From positions 1 through 64,000 of the forward strand of contig SHVA01000004.1 of the NCBI GenBank assembly GCA_009691195.1: 64,000 nucleotides of DNA. The letters are read 5' to 3'. Below are positions 32,954 to 42,545 of the stretch, piece by piece. The position numbers and the translations under genes are program-made. Position 1 is the first letter of the stretch. The number at the start of each line of letters is the position of its first letter. The DNA is from Solirubrobacterales bacterium. GTDB lineage: Bacteria; Actinomycetota; Thermoleophilia; Solirubrobacterales; 70-9. The notes beneath the pieces were generated by a model, which saw only the letters and a program-made list of their open reading frames with translations, searched no databases and had not been told where the DNA came from.

Positions 32954-35041
32954 GTGGCGAAGGACACAGAGAAGCTGATCAGACAGCTCTCGCTGATCTC
33001 CTTTCTCATGGCCCAGGGGAGGCCTGTCTCGGCGCTTGAGATCAAGCGCGAGGTGGAGGGATACAGCGACATGAATGACGACGCCTTCGCGCGCCGCTTC
33101 TACGCCGATCGCGCGGAGCTCGAGAGCCTGGGGATAACCCTCCAGGTGGAGAAGCCGGGCGAGAGCATGGCCGGCTACGAGGCGGAGCTCTACTCGCTGC
33201 CGCCCGAGAACTACTACCTGCCCGAGATCGAATTCGGGGACGACGAGCTGGCGGCGCTGCGGACCGCGCTGCACCTGCTTGACGGCGAGTTCGCCTACGC
33301 GGAACCGCTGCGACTGGCTCTGCAGCAGGTCTCCTGGGGCCGGCCCAGCCCCCTGAACGCCCCGGAGGAGTCGTCGGTGGAGGTACGGATGACGGCCAAG
33401 GCCGACGGCGCGGAGCTCTCCGGGCGACTCTCCAAGATCGAGACCGCGATCTCACGCCGCAAGACGATCGACTTCACCTACTACACGATCGACCGCGACT
33501 CCGAGGAGAAGCGCCGGGTCGATCCGTACCACCTCGTCTATCGCGGCGGGCAATTCTATTTGATCGGCCACTCGCATGAGCGCGAGGCCGTCCGCGTATT
33601 CCGGCTCTCCCGGATCAGGGGCAAGGTCTCCTACGCGTCCAAGGCCGAGCACGACTTCGGGGCGGCCCAGAACTTCGACCGCCGCGACTACGCCGGCCGG
33701 GCCGAGTGGCAGCTCGGGCAGATCCAGGGGACCGCGAAGATCTTCCTCCGCGACCGGATCGCATGGCTGGTCGAGCGCGACTTCGGCAGCTACGGGGAGA
33801 TCCGCCCCGCGCGCAAAGCCGATGGCGCCCCCGCCAAGGGGCAGGTCTTCGAGACCGAGTACGCCTCCCCGCTGCAGATGGTGGCCTGGGCGCTGCGCTG
33901 GCGGCAGAACGTCACCGTGCTCGCGCCGCCCGAGCTCGCCGACGAGGTCGCCGAGCGGCTCGAGTTGATGCGGGGGCGCCACGCGGGCGAGTTCGAGACC
34001 GCCCGGCTGGTGCGCCGCCGCCCCGCGCCGGTCAGCCGCAGCTCACGCGGCAACGGCCGCTCCGAGTCAGCCATCCGCCCCGAGCGCTTCGCGCGGCTGG
34101 TCACTCTCGCCGGGATGCTGATCGAGTCGGCCAAGGAGGAGAACAACCTCCAGCTGAGCGAGGTGAGCGAGCGGCTGCACCTGAGCGAGGAGGAGCTTCT
34201 CGGCGACATCGAGTTGCTCAACGTCGTCAACTTCGGGGGCGGCACCTACGTCCTCTACGCCGAGGTCGTGGGCGATGAGATCGAGGTCGACTCCCAGCCC
34301 TACGGCGACAGCTTCGCCCGCCCGGCCCGACTGCTGCCGCTCGAGGCGAAGGCGCTGGTCGCGGCGATCGACCTCTTCGGGGACCACCTGCCGCAGACAG
34401 GCCTCGCGACCGCGCGCGACAAGATCACCGAGGCGCTCGGGCACGACCCGTCTGAGGAGGGCCTCGAGATAGCCGCCTCGGGCGGGGATGACTCCGAGAC
34501 CGCGCGCAAGGTCAACGAGGCGATCGCGGCCGGGCGCGTGCTGGCGATCCACTACTACAAGGAGAACGAGGACGAGTTCACCAAGCGCGAGATCGAGCCC
34601 TACCGGCTCGCCAACGGCTCCGAGGGCTGGTACGTCGCCTCATGGGACCGCCGGCGGGAGGACGTCCGCCACTTCCGGCTCGACCGGATCAAGGAGGCGA
34701 GCATCACCGAGGAGTCCTTTGAGCCTCGGCCGGAGATCGAGGAGCTCGCGGCGATGGAGGGCTGGCTCGCGGGCGGCCAGGTCCCGGCCGCCGACGTCGC
34801 CCGAATCTGGGTCTCCCCCGAGCGGGCCCGCTGGATGCGCGAGCAGCATCAGGTCGCGGGCGAGCTAGCCGACGGTGCGATCGTGATCGAGGTTCCCTAC
34901 GGCAGCATCGACTGGCTGGTTCGAGAGGTCTTGAAGGGCGCCGGCGAGCTGGTCGTCCTGGAGCCGGCCGAGGCCCGCGAGCTGATCAGCTCGGAGCTCG
35001 AGGCGGAAGTCGGCGCACCCGCGGCCGCCCGCGCCGCCTGA
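32954..35041 (+). CDS. pafBC: PafBC: fused WYL-domain transcriptional regulators
   Basis: This 695-residue protein consists of two tandem copies of HTH + WYL + WCX. The first HTH is at about 1-75, the first WYL around 165-215 (RRVDPYHLVYRGGQFYLIGH). The second HTH begins at about 370 and the second WYL around 515-575 (EIEPYRLANGSEGWYVASWD). In mycobacteria PafB and PafC are separate, act together, and switch on most DNA-damage genes independently of LexA; natural fusions exist in other actinobacteria. The start is GTG 32954, with TATGCT at 32940-32945 8 bases upstream. A perfect CGGAATTCCG palindrome lies at 32894-32903. No pup or proteasome genes are in view. Confidence 0.88.
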   Translation: MAKDTEKLIRQLSLISFLMAQGRPVSALEIKREVEGYSDMNDDAFARRFYADRAELESLGITLQVEKPGESMAGYEAELYSLPPENYYLPEIEFGDDELAALRTALHLLDGEFAYAEPLRLALQQVSWGRPSPLNAPEESSVEVRMTAKADGAELSGRLSKIETAISRRKTIDFTYYTIDRDSEEKRRVDPYHLVYRGGQFYLIGHSHEREAVRVFRLSRIRGKVSYASKAEHDFGAAQNFDRRDYAGRAEWQLGQIQGTAKIFLRDRIAWLVERDFGSYGEIRPARKADGAPAKGQVFETEYASPLQMVAWALRWRQNVTVLAPPELADEVAERLELMRGRHAGEFETARLVRRRPAPVSRSSRGNGRSESAIRPERFARLVTLAGMLIESAKEENNLQLSEVSERLHLSEEELLGDIELLNVVNFGGGTYVLYAEVVGDEIEVDSQPYGDSFARPARLLPLEAKALVAAIDLFGDHLPQTGLATARDKITEALGHDPSEEGLEIAASGGDDSETARKVNEAIAAGRVLAIHYYKENEDEFTKREIEPYRLANGSEGWYVASWDRRREDVRHFRLDRIKEASITEESFEPRPEIEELAAMEGWLAGGQVPAADVARIWVSPERARWMREQHQVAGELADGAIVIEVPYGSIDWLVREVLKGAGELVVLEPAEARELISSELEAEVGAPAAARAA

Positions 35042-35052
35042 GAGAACCCACC

Positions 35053-35775
35053 GTGGACGTCGAGCGGATCGTCGCCCCCAACCCTGGGCCGATGACGCTC
35101 GAGGGCACGAACACCTACCTGATCGGGCGCGAGCCGGCGACGGTGCTCGACCCCGGCCCCGCCGACGAGGACCACATCGAGGCCGTTCGGGCGGCGGCCG
35201 AGCGGCGCGGCGGGCTCGGCGACGTGATGCTGACGCACTCCCACGGCGACCACTCCGACGGGCTGGCGCTGCTGGGCGCCGAGGCGCTGTCGCCCGCCGA
35301 CGGCGAGAGGGTGGCTCCAGACCTATTGGCGATCGCAACGCCGGGGCACGCCACGGACCACTTCTGCTTTCTCTGGACCGCGGCTGGCAACGCCACCATC
35401 CTGTTCTCCGGGGACCTGATCCTGGGCATGGGCTCGACCATCGTCGGCCCGCGCGAGCTGGGCGGCTCGCTCGGCGACTACATGGCCTCGCTGGAGAAGC
35501 TGCGCCAGTACGACTTGGAGCTGATCCTGCCCGGGCACGGCCCCCGGATCGAGGATCCCGCGGCCAAGATCGACGAGTACGTCCAGCACCGGCTGATGCG
35601 CGAGAACCGGCTGCTTGCCGCACTCGAGCGCGGCGAGCGTTCACGCGCCCTGCTGGTGGCCGAGGTCTGGGACGACGTGCCCGAGCAACTTCGCCCCGCG
35701 GCGGAGGTCGCGATGCTCGCCCACCTGGAGAAGCTCGAGGACGAGGCGCGCCTGCCGAGCGACCTCGTCGATTGA
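35053..35775 (+). CDS. Metallo-beta-lactamase-fold hydrolase (LACTB2-like)
   Basis: This 240-residue protein has THSHGDHSDG (HxHxDH zinc motif) near residue 61, TPGHATDHFCF with the third His, SGDL with the bridging Asp, and LPGHGP. The helical C-terminal domain resembles LACTB2, an RNase, and related thioesterase-like enzymes. The N-terminus (IVAPNPGPMTLEGTNTYLIG) is characteristic of that group. It begins 11 bases after pafBC, so an operon is likely. The substrate is not determined. Confidence 0.82.
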   Translation: MDVERIVAPNPGPMTLEGTNTYLIGREPATVLDPGPADEDHIEAVRAAAERRGGLGDVMLTHSHGDHSDGLALLGAEALSPADGERVAPDLLAIATPGHATDHFCFLWTAAGNATILFSGDLILGMGSTIVGPRELGGSLGDYMASLEKLRQYDLELILPGHGPRIEDPAAKIDEYVQHRLMRENRLLAALERGERSRALLVAEVWDDVPEQLRPAAEVAMLAHLEKLEDEARLPSDLVD

Positions 35776-35777
35776 GC

Positions 35778-37835
35778 ATGGCCGCGATCGCAGCGATACG
35801 AAGGCGCCTGAGCGCGCCCCCGGAGGAGATCGCCTGGCTCGGGGTGATCCCGGCGCTCGCGGTGGGCCTGATGGCGTTCAAGTGGCTGGCGACCTCGATC
35901 GGCCCCGACCTGCTTGGCAGCCCCGGCAACGACTTCTTCGCCGGCTGGCAGTTCTTCATCCATCCAGAGCCGGTTGAGGAGGCCCGCTTCCTGATCGCCG
36001 CTGCGCTCCCTGTGCTGTTGGCCCTTGCCGTAGCGGGCCTCGGGTCCCCGAAAGCGAAGCGCCGCGCACCGGACTGGGCGCTGATCGCCATCCAGGCCGC
36101 GGCCCTGGCATTCGTGGTCTGGTCGGTCGCCGGCGAGGACGCCCCCGGGGCCGCGCTGACGCCCGACCTCTTCGACCCCCTGCTGCTCGGAGTGCCCAAC
36201 GTTGCCGCCGGGGCCCTGATCGGGTTCGCCCTCACCGTCTTCTTCGTCCGCGGCGCACCACTCCCGGAGCGGACGCGGGCGACGGCCGGGCGGATTGGGC
36301 ACCATCGATGGCTGCCGCCGGCGCTCGCCGTCGCCGCGACGGCGCTCTGGTTGCTGCCGGCGGTGGTCACGGACGCGACGGTGGCCCAGAGCGGGGCGGT
36401 CCCCTCGGGCCACATCCCCGCTCAGTTCGAGGACTACATGCCCGTCGCGAACGGGCTGACGCCGCTGGTCAACTACGTGCCGCTCTACGCCTCGCTGCTC
36501 CCGCTCGTGGTCGGGCCGCTGCTGCCCCTCTTCGACTCCTCGATCACCTCCTTCTCGATCATCGAGGTGCTGCTCTCGGTCGCGGCCCTGATGGCCCTCT
36601 ACGGCGCGCTGGCCCACATCGTCCGCAGCCGCTGGATCGCCGTCGCGCTCTACGTGCCGCTGGTGGCGATCAGCCTCTTTCCCTGGACCGACGACGGGCT
36701 CCAGCGCGAGTTCAACGGCAACTACTACGCGCTCTTTCCCAACCGCTACCTCGGGCCGTTCGTTATCGCGTGGCTGCTCGCCCGCAGGGCGCGGCGGGGC
36801 TCGCCGCCGCTCTGGGTGATCTACCTCGTCGCCGGGCTGACGGTGCTCAACAACTTCGAGTTCGGCAGCGCCTGCCTGCTGGCCGTGACCTTCGCCACCC
36901 TCGCGGGCGCCGACCGCTCCAGCCCGGCGCTGGAGCGGCTGCGCTCAGGGGGGGGCCAGGCCGTGGCGGGCCTGGCCGGCGCCTTCGCGCTGGTCGCCGC
37001 CGTGACGCTCATCCGCGCCGGGGAGCTGCCGGACCTCTCCAACCTCGTCTACTGGACCCGGACCTTCGCGCGCGAGGGCTACGGGCTGGCGCCGATGGCG
37101 TTCCTCGGGTTGCACTGGGCGCTCTATGCCACCTACGCGGGGGCGCTGTTGATGGCCGCCGTCCGCTACGCCCGCGACGAGTCCGACCGCGGCCTAACCT
37201 CGATGCTCGCCTTCGCCGGCATCCTCGGCCTGGCGACCGGCCAGTACTTCGCTGGGCGCTCGGTCCCCTTCCAGCTGATGGCGCTGTTCCCGGTCTGGGG
37301 GTTCACGCTCTGCCTCCTGACCTGGACGGCGGCGAGATCCCTGCTCGCCGCACGGAAGGACCGGGCAAGGCTCTCCTCGACGCTGGTCGCCGGGCTGGCG
37401 GTAATGCTCGGCTTCGGCGTCATGGTGTCGGCGATCAGCCGGGTGCCGGCGCCGTGGCGCGAGGTCGAGCGCCTCTCCCACACCGGACCGGCGATCTACG
37501 ACCGGGAGGGCGCGCAGAGCTTCCTCGAGCGGCGAACAGAGCCGGGAGAGAAGCTGGTACTGATCGGCACCGGCCTGGACCACCGGGTGGCCGAGCGCGC
37601 CGGGGCCGAGAACGTCTCCCCGTGGACCACGGTCTTCGCCCTCTTCTCCGAGCGCGAGGTCCTGCGCGAGATCGACGCCCTCGAGGCCGCGGGCGGCACC
37701 AGCTTCTTCGAGCGGGCCCAGGCTGACGCCCTGGGCGTGAAGCTTCCGGAGGTCGCCCGGATCCTGCGCAGCCGCGGCTACCGGCTGGTGGAGACCGACC
37801 CTCGCAGCGGCATCCGCCTCTGGCAGCGGCGCTGA
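35778..37835 (+). CDS. Large polytopic membrane protein of unknown function
   Basis: From ATG 35778 the product is 685 residues; TTG 35772, overlapping the previous stop, is an alternative. It has about twelve to thirteen hydrophobic segments from residue 20 to 565 and a soluble C-terminal part of about 120 residues. An outer loop carries PWTDDGLQREFNGNYYALFPNRYLG. The layout, with many helices and a C-terminal soluble domain, resembles GT-C type membrane glycosyltransferases, but I see no clear DxD or ExD motif in the first loop to prove it. It could act in envelope glycan assembly. Confidence 0.55.
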   Translation: MAAIAAIRRRLSAPPEEIAWLGVIPALAVGLMAFKWLATSIGPDLLGSPGNDFFAGWQFFIHPEPVEEARFLIAAALPVLLALAVAGLGSPKAKRRAPDWALIAIQAAALAFVVWSVAGEDAPGAALTPDLFDPLLLGVPNVAAGALIGFALTVFFVRGAPLPERTRATAGRIGHHRWLPPALAVAATALWLLPAVVTDATVAQSGAVPSGHIPAQFEDYMPVANGLTPLVNYVPLYASLLPLVVGPLLPLFDSSITSFSIIEVLLSVAALMALYGALAHIVRSRWIAVALYVPLVAISLFPWTDDGLQREFNGNYYALFPNRYLGPFVIAWLLARRARRGSPPLWVIYLVAGLTVLNNFEFGSACLLAVTFATLAGADRSSPALERLRSGGGQAVAGLAGAFALVAAVTLIRAGELPDLSNLVYWTRTFAREGYGLAPMAFLGLHWALYATYAGALLMAAVRYARDESDRGLTSMLAFAGILGLATGQYFAGRSVPFQLMALFPVWGFTLCLLTWTAARSLLAARKDRARLSSTLVAGLAVMLGFGVMVSAISRVPAPWREVERLSHTGPAIYDREGAQSFLERRTEPGEKLVLIGTGLDHRVAERAGAENVSPWTTVFALFSEREVLREIDALEAAGGTSFFERAQADALGVKLPEVARILRSRGYRLVETDPRSGIRLWQRR

Positions 37836-37872
37836 TCGGCCGGCGCCGCTCGAGGCCTGGTATCAACTCCCC

Positions 37873-40266
37873 ATGTCCCACCGAACGCGACGCTTGGCCG
37901 GACTGACGGCGCTCGGGGGCGCGGCGATCGCCGCCCTCGCGGCGACGACCGCCTGGGGGACGTGGCACCAGCTCTTCCGGCGGCCGCTGCCGAGGACCAA
38001 GGGCGAGCTCCGCGTGGCGGGCGTCGAGGGCGAGGTCGAGATCAGCCGCGACCGCTGGGGAATGCCGCGCGTGGTCGCCTCGACACCGCAGGACCTCTGG
38101 TTCGGGCAGGGCTTCTGCCACGGGCAGGACCGGCTCTGGCAGTGCGAGGTCCAGCGCCGGGTCGCCTCGGGGCGACTGTCGGAGATCGTCGGTCCCGAGA
38201 CGCTCAAGCTCGACAGGCTGATGCGAACGCTCGGCCTTCGCCGGACGGCCCTGCGCGAGGAGGCCGAGCTGGAGGCGGGGCTGCGGGGCCTGCTCGAGGC
38301 CTACTGCGCGGGCATGAACCAGGCCGCCGAGGCCGCATCGGCGAGGCCGGCCGAGTTCCAGCTTCTTCGGACCAGCTTCGAGCCCTGGCGCCCCGTGGAC
38401 ATGCTCGCGGGAAGCAAGCTGCTCGCCTTCGGGCTCTCGACCAACTGGGAGCGCGAGCTGTTGCGCGCGGACCTGATCCGGGAGCTCGGGGAGGAGCTCG
38501 CAGTCAAGATCGACCCGCCCTACCCGACGGGCAACCCGGTGGTCATGCGGCCGGGCGAGGGTTACGCGGGCGACGGGCTGGCGCTCGCGGAGCAGATCGG
38601 CCGCGTCCGTGAGCAAATCGGCCTGGCGGCCGGGGCGAGCGGCTCCAACAACTGGGCGGTCTCACCCTCGCTCTCGGCCACCGAGGGCCCGCTGCTCGCG
38701 GGCGACCCCCACCTCCCCAGCGGCATGCCCGGGGTCTGGTATGAGATCGCGCTCGAGTCCAGCGCCAGCGGCCGCTTCTGCCGCGGCGCATCGCTTCCCG
38801 GGGTCCCCGGGATCTTACTCGGCCAGAACAACGACGTCGCCTGGTCCTTCACCAACGTCATGGCCGACGTCGAGGACCTCTTCATCGAGCGGATCGAGGG
38901 GGACTCCTACAAGTTCGAGGGCGAGCTGCGCCCGCTCGAGCTGATCACCGAGGAGATCGTGGTGAAGGGACGAGACGCCCCCGTCCGCCACGAGGTCCGA
39001 ATCACCCACCACGGCCCGATCGTCAACGAGGCCCTCGGAGCCGACGATGAGCAGCCCCTGGCCCTGCGCTGGACCGCGCTCGACCACGCGGCCGTCACCC
39101 CCGCCCACACCGGCATCCTCGAGCCGACCAGCGGTCCCGAGCTGGTCGGGCTGCTATCGGAGCTGACGATGCCCGCCTCCAACCTGGTCTGGGCCGACCG
39201 CCACGGGGCAATCGGGTACAAGCTGGTCGGACGCCTGCCGATTCGCCGCGGCGGCTGTCCCGACATCCCCAAGCCCGGCTGGAGCGGCGAGTTCGAGTGG
39301 GATGGGACGATCCCCTACGAGGAGCTGCCTGAGCTGGCCGATCCCGAGGCCGGCTACGTGGTGACGGCCAACAACCGAGTGGTGGACTCCTCATATCCGC
39401 ACCACATCACCAGCGACTGGCTCGACGGCTACCGCGCCCAGCGAATCGAGGACCTTCTCGCCAGCTCGGAGGAGCACGACCTCAACGACTTCACCCGGAT
39501 CCAGACCGACCTCTACTCGATCCCCGGGGTCGAGGTGGCGCGACGGCTGGCCCGGCTGAGCCCCGAGGGCCAGCGTGAGACCAGGGCGATAGAGATGCTG
39601 CGCAGCTGGGACGGCAACCTGGCGCCGGACTCGGCCGCGGCGACGATCTACCAGGCCTTCCTGCTGAGGCTGGCACGCGAGTTCACGCGGGCGGCGATCG
39701 GGGACCGCGACCTCGCCGAGCGCTACCTCGACCGCGCCGGCAACGGCTTCAGCGCCCACGTCACCTCCCCCTGGCGCTGGCACTCACACCTCCTGACCCT
39801 GTGGGACGAAGCCGACGAGAAGCTGATCGGGCGCCCGTGGGACGAGCTGGTCCTCGAATCGTTGCGCGGAGCCCTCGACGAGCTCGAGCGGCGCTTCGGG
39901 CCCGATCACGCGGGCTGGCAGTGGGGGCACGTGCACGAGCTCCACTTCCCGCATGCGCTCGGGAGCGCGCACCCGGTCTTCGAGTGGGTCTTCAACCGCA
40001 CCCTCCACCCGGGCGGGGGCCAGGAGAGCGTCGCGCAGATCGCCTTCGACCCGAATGACCCCTACGAGGCGATCTGGGCCCCGAGCTGGCGCATGGTCGC
40101 CGACCCGATGCGCCCCGAGCGCTCGCGATGGCAGGCGTTCACCGGCCAGTCCGGTCATGCCTGGAGCAGGCACTACGACGACCTCCAGCCGCGCTGGATG
40201 GAGGGCCAGACCCAGCTGATGGCGGGCGAGGGGCCGTGGAAGACCTTGAGGTTGGTGCCGGCATGA
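37873..40266 (+). CDS. Penicillin acylase family Ntn-hydrolase
   Basis: This 797-residue precursor has an N-terminal hydrophobic segment (residues about 8-28) and the alpha-chain region with ISRDRWGMPRVVA and GFCHGQDRLWQCEVQRRVASGRLSEIVG. The self-cleavage site lies before Ser258 in GSNNWAVSP. The beta-chain contains LLAGDPHLPSGMPGVWYEI and the oxyanion Asn in VVTANNRVV. Family members cleave amide bonds of penicillins, acyl-homoserine lactones or other N-acyl compounds at the cell surface or periplasm. The substrate is not predictable. TATCAA at 37861-37866 lies 6 bases before the start. Confidence 0.85.
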   Translation: MSHRTRRLAGLTALGGAAIAALAATTAWGTWHQLFRRPLPRTKGELRVAGVEGEVEISRDRWGMPRVVASTPQDLWFGQGFCHGQDRLWQCEVQRRVASGRLSEIVGPETLKLDRLMRTLGLRRTALREEAELEAGLRGLLEAYCAGMNQAAEAASARPAEFQLLRTSFEPWRPVDMLAGSKLLAFGLSTNWERELLRADLIRELGEELAVKIDPPYPTGNPVVMRPGEGYAGDGLALAEQIGRVREQIGLAAGASGSNNWAVSPSLSATEGPLLAGDPHLPSGMPGVWYEIALESSASGRFCRGASLPGVPGILLGQNNDVAWSFTNVMADVEDLFIERIEGDSYKFEGELRPLELITEEIVVKGRDAPVRHEVRITHHGPIVNEALGADDEQPLALRWTALDHAAVTPAHTGILEPTSGPELVGLLSELTMPASNLVWADRHGAIGYKLVGRLPIRRGGCPDIPKPGWSGEFEWDGTIPYEELPELADPEAGYVVTANNRVVDSSYPHHITSDWLDGYRAQRIEDLLASSEEHDLNDFTRIQTDLYSIPGVEVARRLARLSPEGQRETRAIEMLRSWDGNLAPDSAAATIYQAFLLRLAREFTRAAIGDRDLAERYLDRAGNGFSAHVTSPWRWHSHLLTLWDEADEKLIGRPWDELVLESLRGALDELERRFGPDHAGWQWGHVHELHFPHALGSAHPVFEWVFNRTLHPGGGQESVAQIAFDPNDPYEAIWAPSWRMVADPMRPERSRWQAFTGQSGHAWSRHYDDLQPRWMEGQTQLMAGEGPWKTLRLVPA

Positions 40267-40727
40267 GCAGGCGCGACCAGATCGTGATGAGCGAGGCCGA
40301 GCGGATCGAGCTGCTCGACTCGCAGCGGGTGGTGGTCGTGACCAGCAACGGCCCCCGCGGCTGGCCGCACTCGATGCCGCTCTGGTACGTGGCCCGCGAG
40401 GGCGAGATCTGGATCTGGACCTACGCCAAGTCCCAGAAGGTGCGCAACCTCGAGCGGGACCCGCGAGCCACCCTGCTGGTTGAGACCGGAACCGAGTACG
40501 TCGAGCTGCGCGGAATGATGATCGAGGCCGAGGCCGAGCTGGTCCGCGACGTCGAACCGATCATCGACTTCGCCAAGGAGCTGACGCTGCGCTACAGCGA
40601 CGGCATCGACGCCGTCGAGGGTGACGCCGCCGCCCTCGAGGCCCAGGCCCCGAAGCGTGTGGCGATCCACTTCAAGCCGGTGCGCGTCGCCAGCTGGGAT
40701 CACTCCAAGCTCGGCGGCACCTACTAG
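40263..40727 (+). CDS. Pyridoxamine 5'-phosphate oxidase-like flavin/F420-binding protein
   Basis: From ATG 40263, overlapping the previous stop (ATGA), the product is 154 residues. It has ERIELLDSQRVVVVTSNGPRGWPHSMPLWYV, IWIWTYAKSQKVRNLERDPRATLLVE and VELRGMMIEAEAELV, the split-barrel pattern. In actinobacteria these proteins often use F420 rather than FMN as reductase or oxidase cofactor. The TYAKSQKVRNLERDPR segment is typical of the F420-dependent group. Coupled translation with the acylase suggests related expression, not necessarily one pathway. Confidence 0.8.
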   Translation: MSRRDQIVMSEAERIELLDSQRVVVVTSNGPRGWPHSMPLWYVAREGEIWIWTYAKSQKVRNLERDPRATLLVETGTEYVELRGMMIEAEAELVRDVEPIIDFAKELTLRYSDGIDAVEGDAAALEAQAPKRVAIHFKPVRVASWDHSKLGGTY

Positions 40728-40894
40728 CCGACTGCGGGGCGCTCCCTCGCTCCGCGGTCGATCGCTGCACCTACCCTGGGGGCGCGTACGCTAAATCGGC
40801 TGGCTCGCCAGAAGCAGGTAGTGGCTGCACGGACGCGGCCATCCCTTCAGCGGGGCCAGTCGAGGCGAAGGAGCGCCAAGGGAGAGCGAAGCAT

Positions 40895-41397
40895 CCGATC
40901 CCGATCTTCCTTGCAGCCTGCCTGCTGCCGACCTTGGTCCTGGCACCGGTGGGAGCCGAGGGCGCGACCCTTACCCGCAAGAACACCACGCTGCGCTACA
41001 TAGCGAAGGCCGGCGAGGTCAACGACATCGAGGTGTCCAAGAGCTTCTTCTTCGTTCCGGTGATCCGCTTCCACGACGACGGAGCGACGATCAGCACCGA
41101 CGATCCCGGCTGTTTCTGCCCGTCAACGTTCGCACGACCCTGATCGGCGGCCGCGGCATCGACATCCTCTTTGGCGGCAAGGGCCGCGACAAGCTCAAGG
41201 GGAACGCCGGCCGCGACTCGCTGCGCGGACGGCGCGGCGTAGATCGCTTCAAGGGCGGCCGGGGGTCCGACCAGCTGTACGCCCTCGATGGGATTGCCGG
41301 CAAGGCGATCCTCTGCGGCGGAGGCAGCCGCGACCAGGTCAGATTCGACCACGGTACGGACCCCAAGCCACGAGCGTGCGAGCTGGGAACGAGCTGA
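40895..41397 (+). pseudogene. Broken gene for a secreted hemolysin-type calcium-binding-repeat protein
   Basis: A hydrophobic signal-like segment (PIPIFLAACLLPTLVLAPVGAEG) leads to ATLTRKNTTLRYIAKAGEVNDIEV and ends out of frame at DDPGCF. Adding one G near 41117 restores VPVNVRTTLIGGRG and the nonapeptide-like repeats GGKGRDKLKGNAGRDSLRG and GGRGSDQLY to a TGA at 41395-41397. No in-frame start is present before the signal segment, where a second indel is likely. The tail has fewer Gly-Gly-x-Gly-x-Asp repeats than true RTX toxins. It fits a small secreted surface protein, not a toxin. Confidence 0.6.
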
Positions 41398-41455
41398 GCA
41401 GCCGCGGCAACGCCGCGCTCGGCCACTGGGGTTTACACCGGTAGCCTGCGGCGAG

Positions 41456-42529
41456 ATGGACGAGCTAAAGGGGCTGATCCTCTCCGGCGGCGCCGGGACC
41501 CGGCTGCGGCCGATCACGCATACCTCGGCCAAGCAGCTGGTGCCCGTGGCCAACAAGCCCGTGCTCTTCTACGGGATCGAGGCCCTGGTCGAGGCGGGCA
41601 TTTCTGAGATCGGGATCATCGTCGCGCCCGAGACCGGTGATGAGATCCGCGCCGCCGTCGGCGACGGCGAGCGCTTCGGCGCCTCGGTGACATACATCGA
41701 CCAGGACCAGCCGCTCGGCCTCGCCCACGCGGTCCTGACCGCCGAGGAGTTCATCGGCGCCTCGCCGTTCGTGATGTACCTGGGCGACAACCTGCTTCGG
41801 GAGGGCATCACCGACCTGGTCCGCGCCTTCCGCGAGTCCGAGCCGGACGCGCTGATCCTGCTCACACGGGTGGACGACCCGCAGTCCTACGGCGTCGCCG
41901 AGCTCGACGGCGATCAGGTGGTGAGGCTGGTCGAGAAGCCGAAGGACCCCCCCAGCGACCTCGCCCTGGTCGGCGTCTACATGTTCAAGGCCTCGATCTT
42001 CGATGCCGCTCGCGCGATCGAGCCGTCGGGCCGCGGCGAGCTCGAGATAACCGACGCGATCCAGGCCCTGATCGACGGCGGCGACAAGGTGGAGCCCCAC
42101 ATCGTCCAGGGCTGGTGGAAGGACGCCGGCAGGCTCGAGGACATGCTCGACGCCAACCGTCTCGTGCTCGAGGACCTCGTCACCCGGATCGACGGAGAGC
42201 TGATCGATTCCCAGGTCGACGGCCGCGTCGTGGTCGAGGAGGGGGCCGTGCTCGAGCGCAGCGTCGTCCGCGGCCCCGCCGTGATCGGCGCCGGAACCAG
42301 GATCAGCGACTCCTACGTCGGCCCCTACACCTCGATCGACCGCAACGTCGTCATCACAGGCTCGGAGATCGAGCATTCGATCGTGCTCGAGGGATCGAGC
42401 ATCCGGGAATTGCATACGCGGATGGAGGCGAGCCTGCTGGGCAAGAACGTGAGCCTGACCCGCAGCGACGGGATGCCGAAGACCCTCCGCTTCCTGGTCG
42501 GAGACAACGCGGAGATCGCGATCCCCTGA
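41456..42529 (+). CDS. rmlA: Glucose-1-phosphate thymidylyltransferase (long form with C-terminal beta-helix)
   Basis: From ATG 41456 the product is 357 residues. It begins MDELKGLILSGGAGTRLRPITHTSAKQLVPVANKP, the nucleotidyltransferase signature, followed by GDNL, EKP and GWWKDAGRLEDML. A left-handed beta-helix follows from about residue 250 (VVEEGAVLERSVVRGPAVIGAG), as in the StrD-type long enzymes. It makes dTDP-glucose, the first step to dTDP-rhamnose. TAGCCT at 41442-41447 lies 8 bases upstream and no Shine-Dalgarno sequence is seen. It heads the rmlA-D-B-C operon. Confidence 0.92.
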   Translation: MDELKGLILSGGAGTRLRPITHTSAKQLVPVANKPVLFYGIEALVEAGISEIGIIVAPETGDEIRAAVGDGERFGASVTYIDQDQPLGLAHAVLTAEEFIGASPFVMYLGDNLLREGITDLVRAFRESEPDALILLTRVDDPQSYGVAELDGDQVVRLVEKPKDPPSDLALVGVYMFKASIFDAARAIEPSGRGELEITDAIQALIDGGDKVEPHIVQGWWKDAGRLEDMLDANRLVLEDLVTRIDGELIDSQVDGRVVVEEGAVLERSVVRGPAVIGAGTRISDSYVGPYTSIDRNVVITGSEIEHSIVLEGSSIRELHTRMEASLLGKNVSLTRSDGMPKTLRFLVGDNAEIAIP

Positions 42530-42545
42530 TCGCACGAAGACCAAG

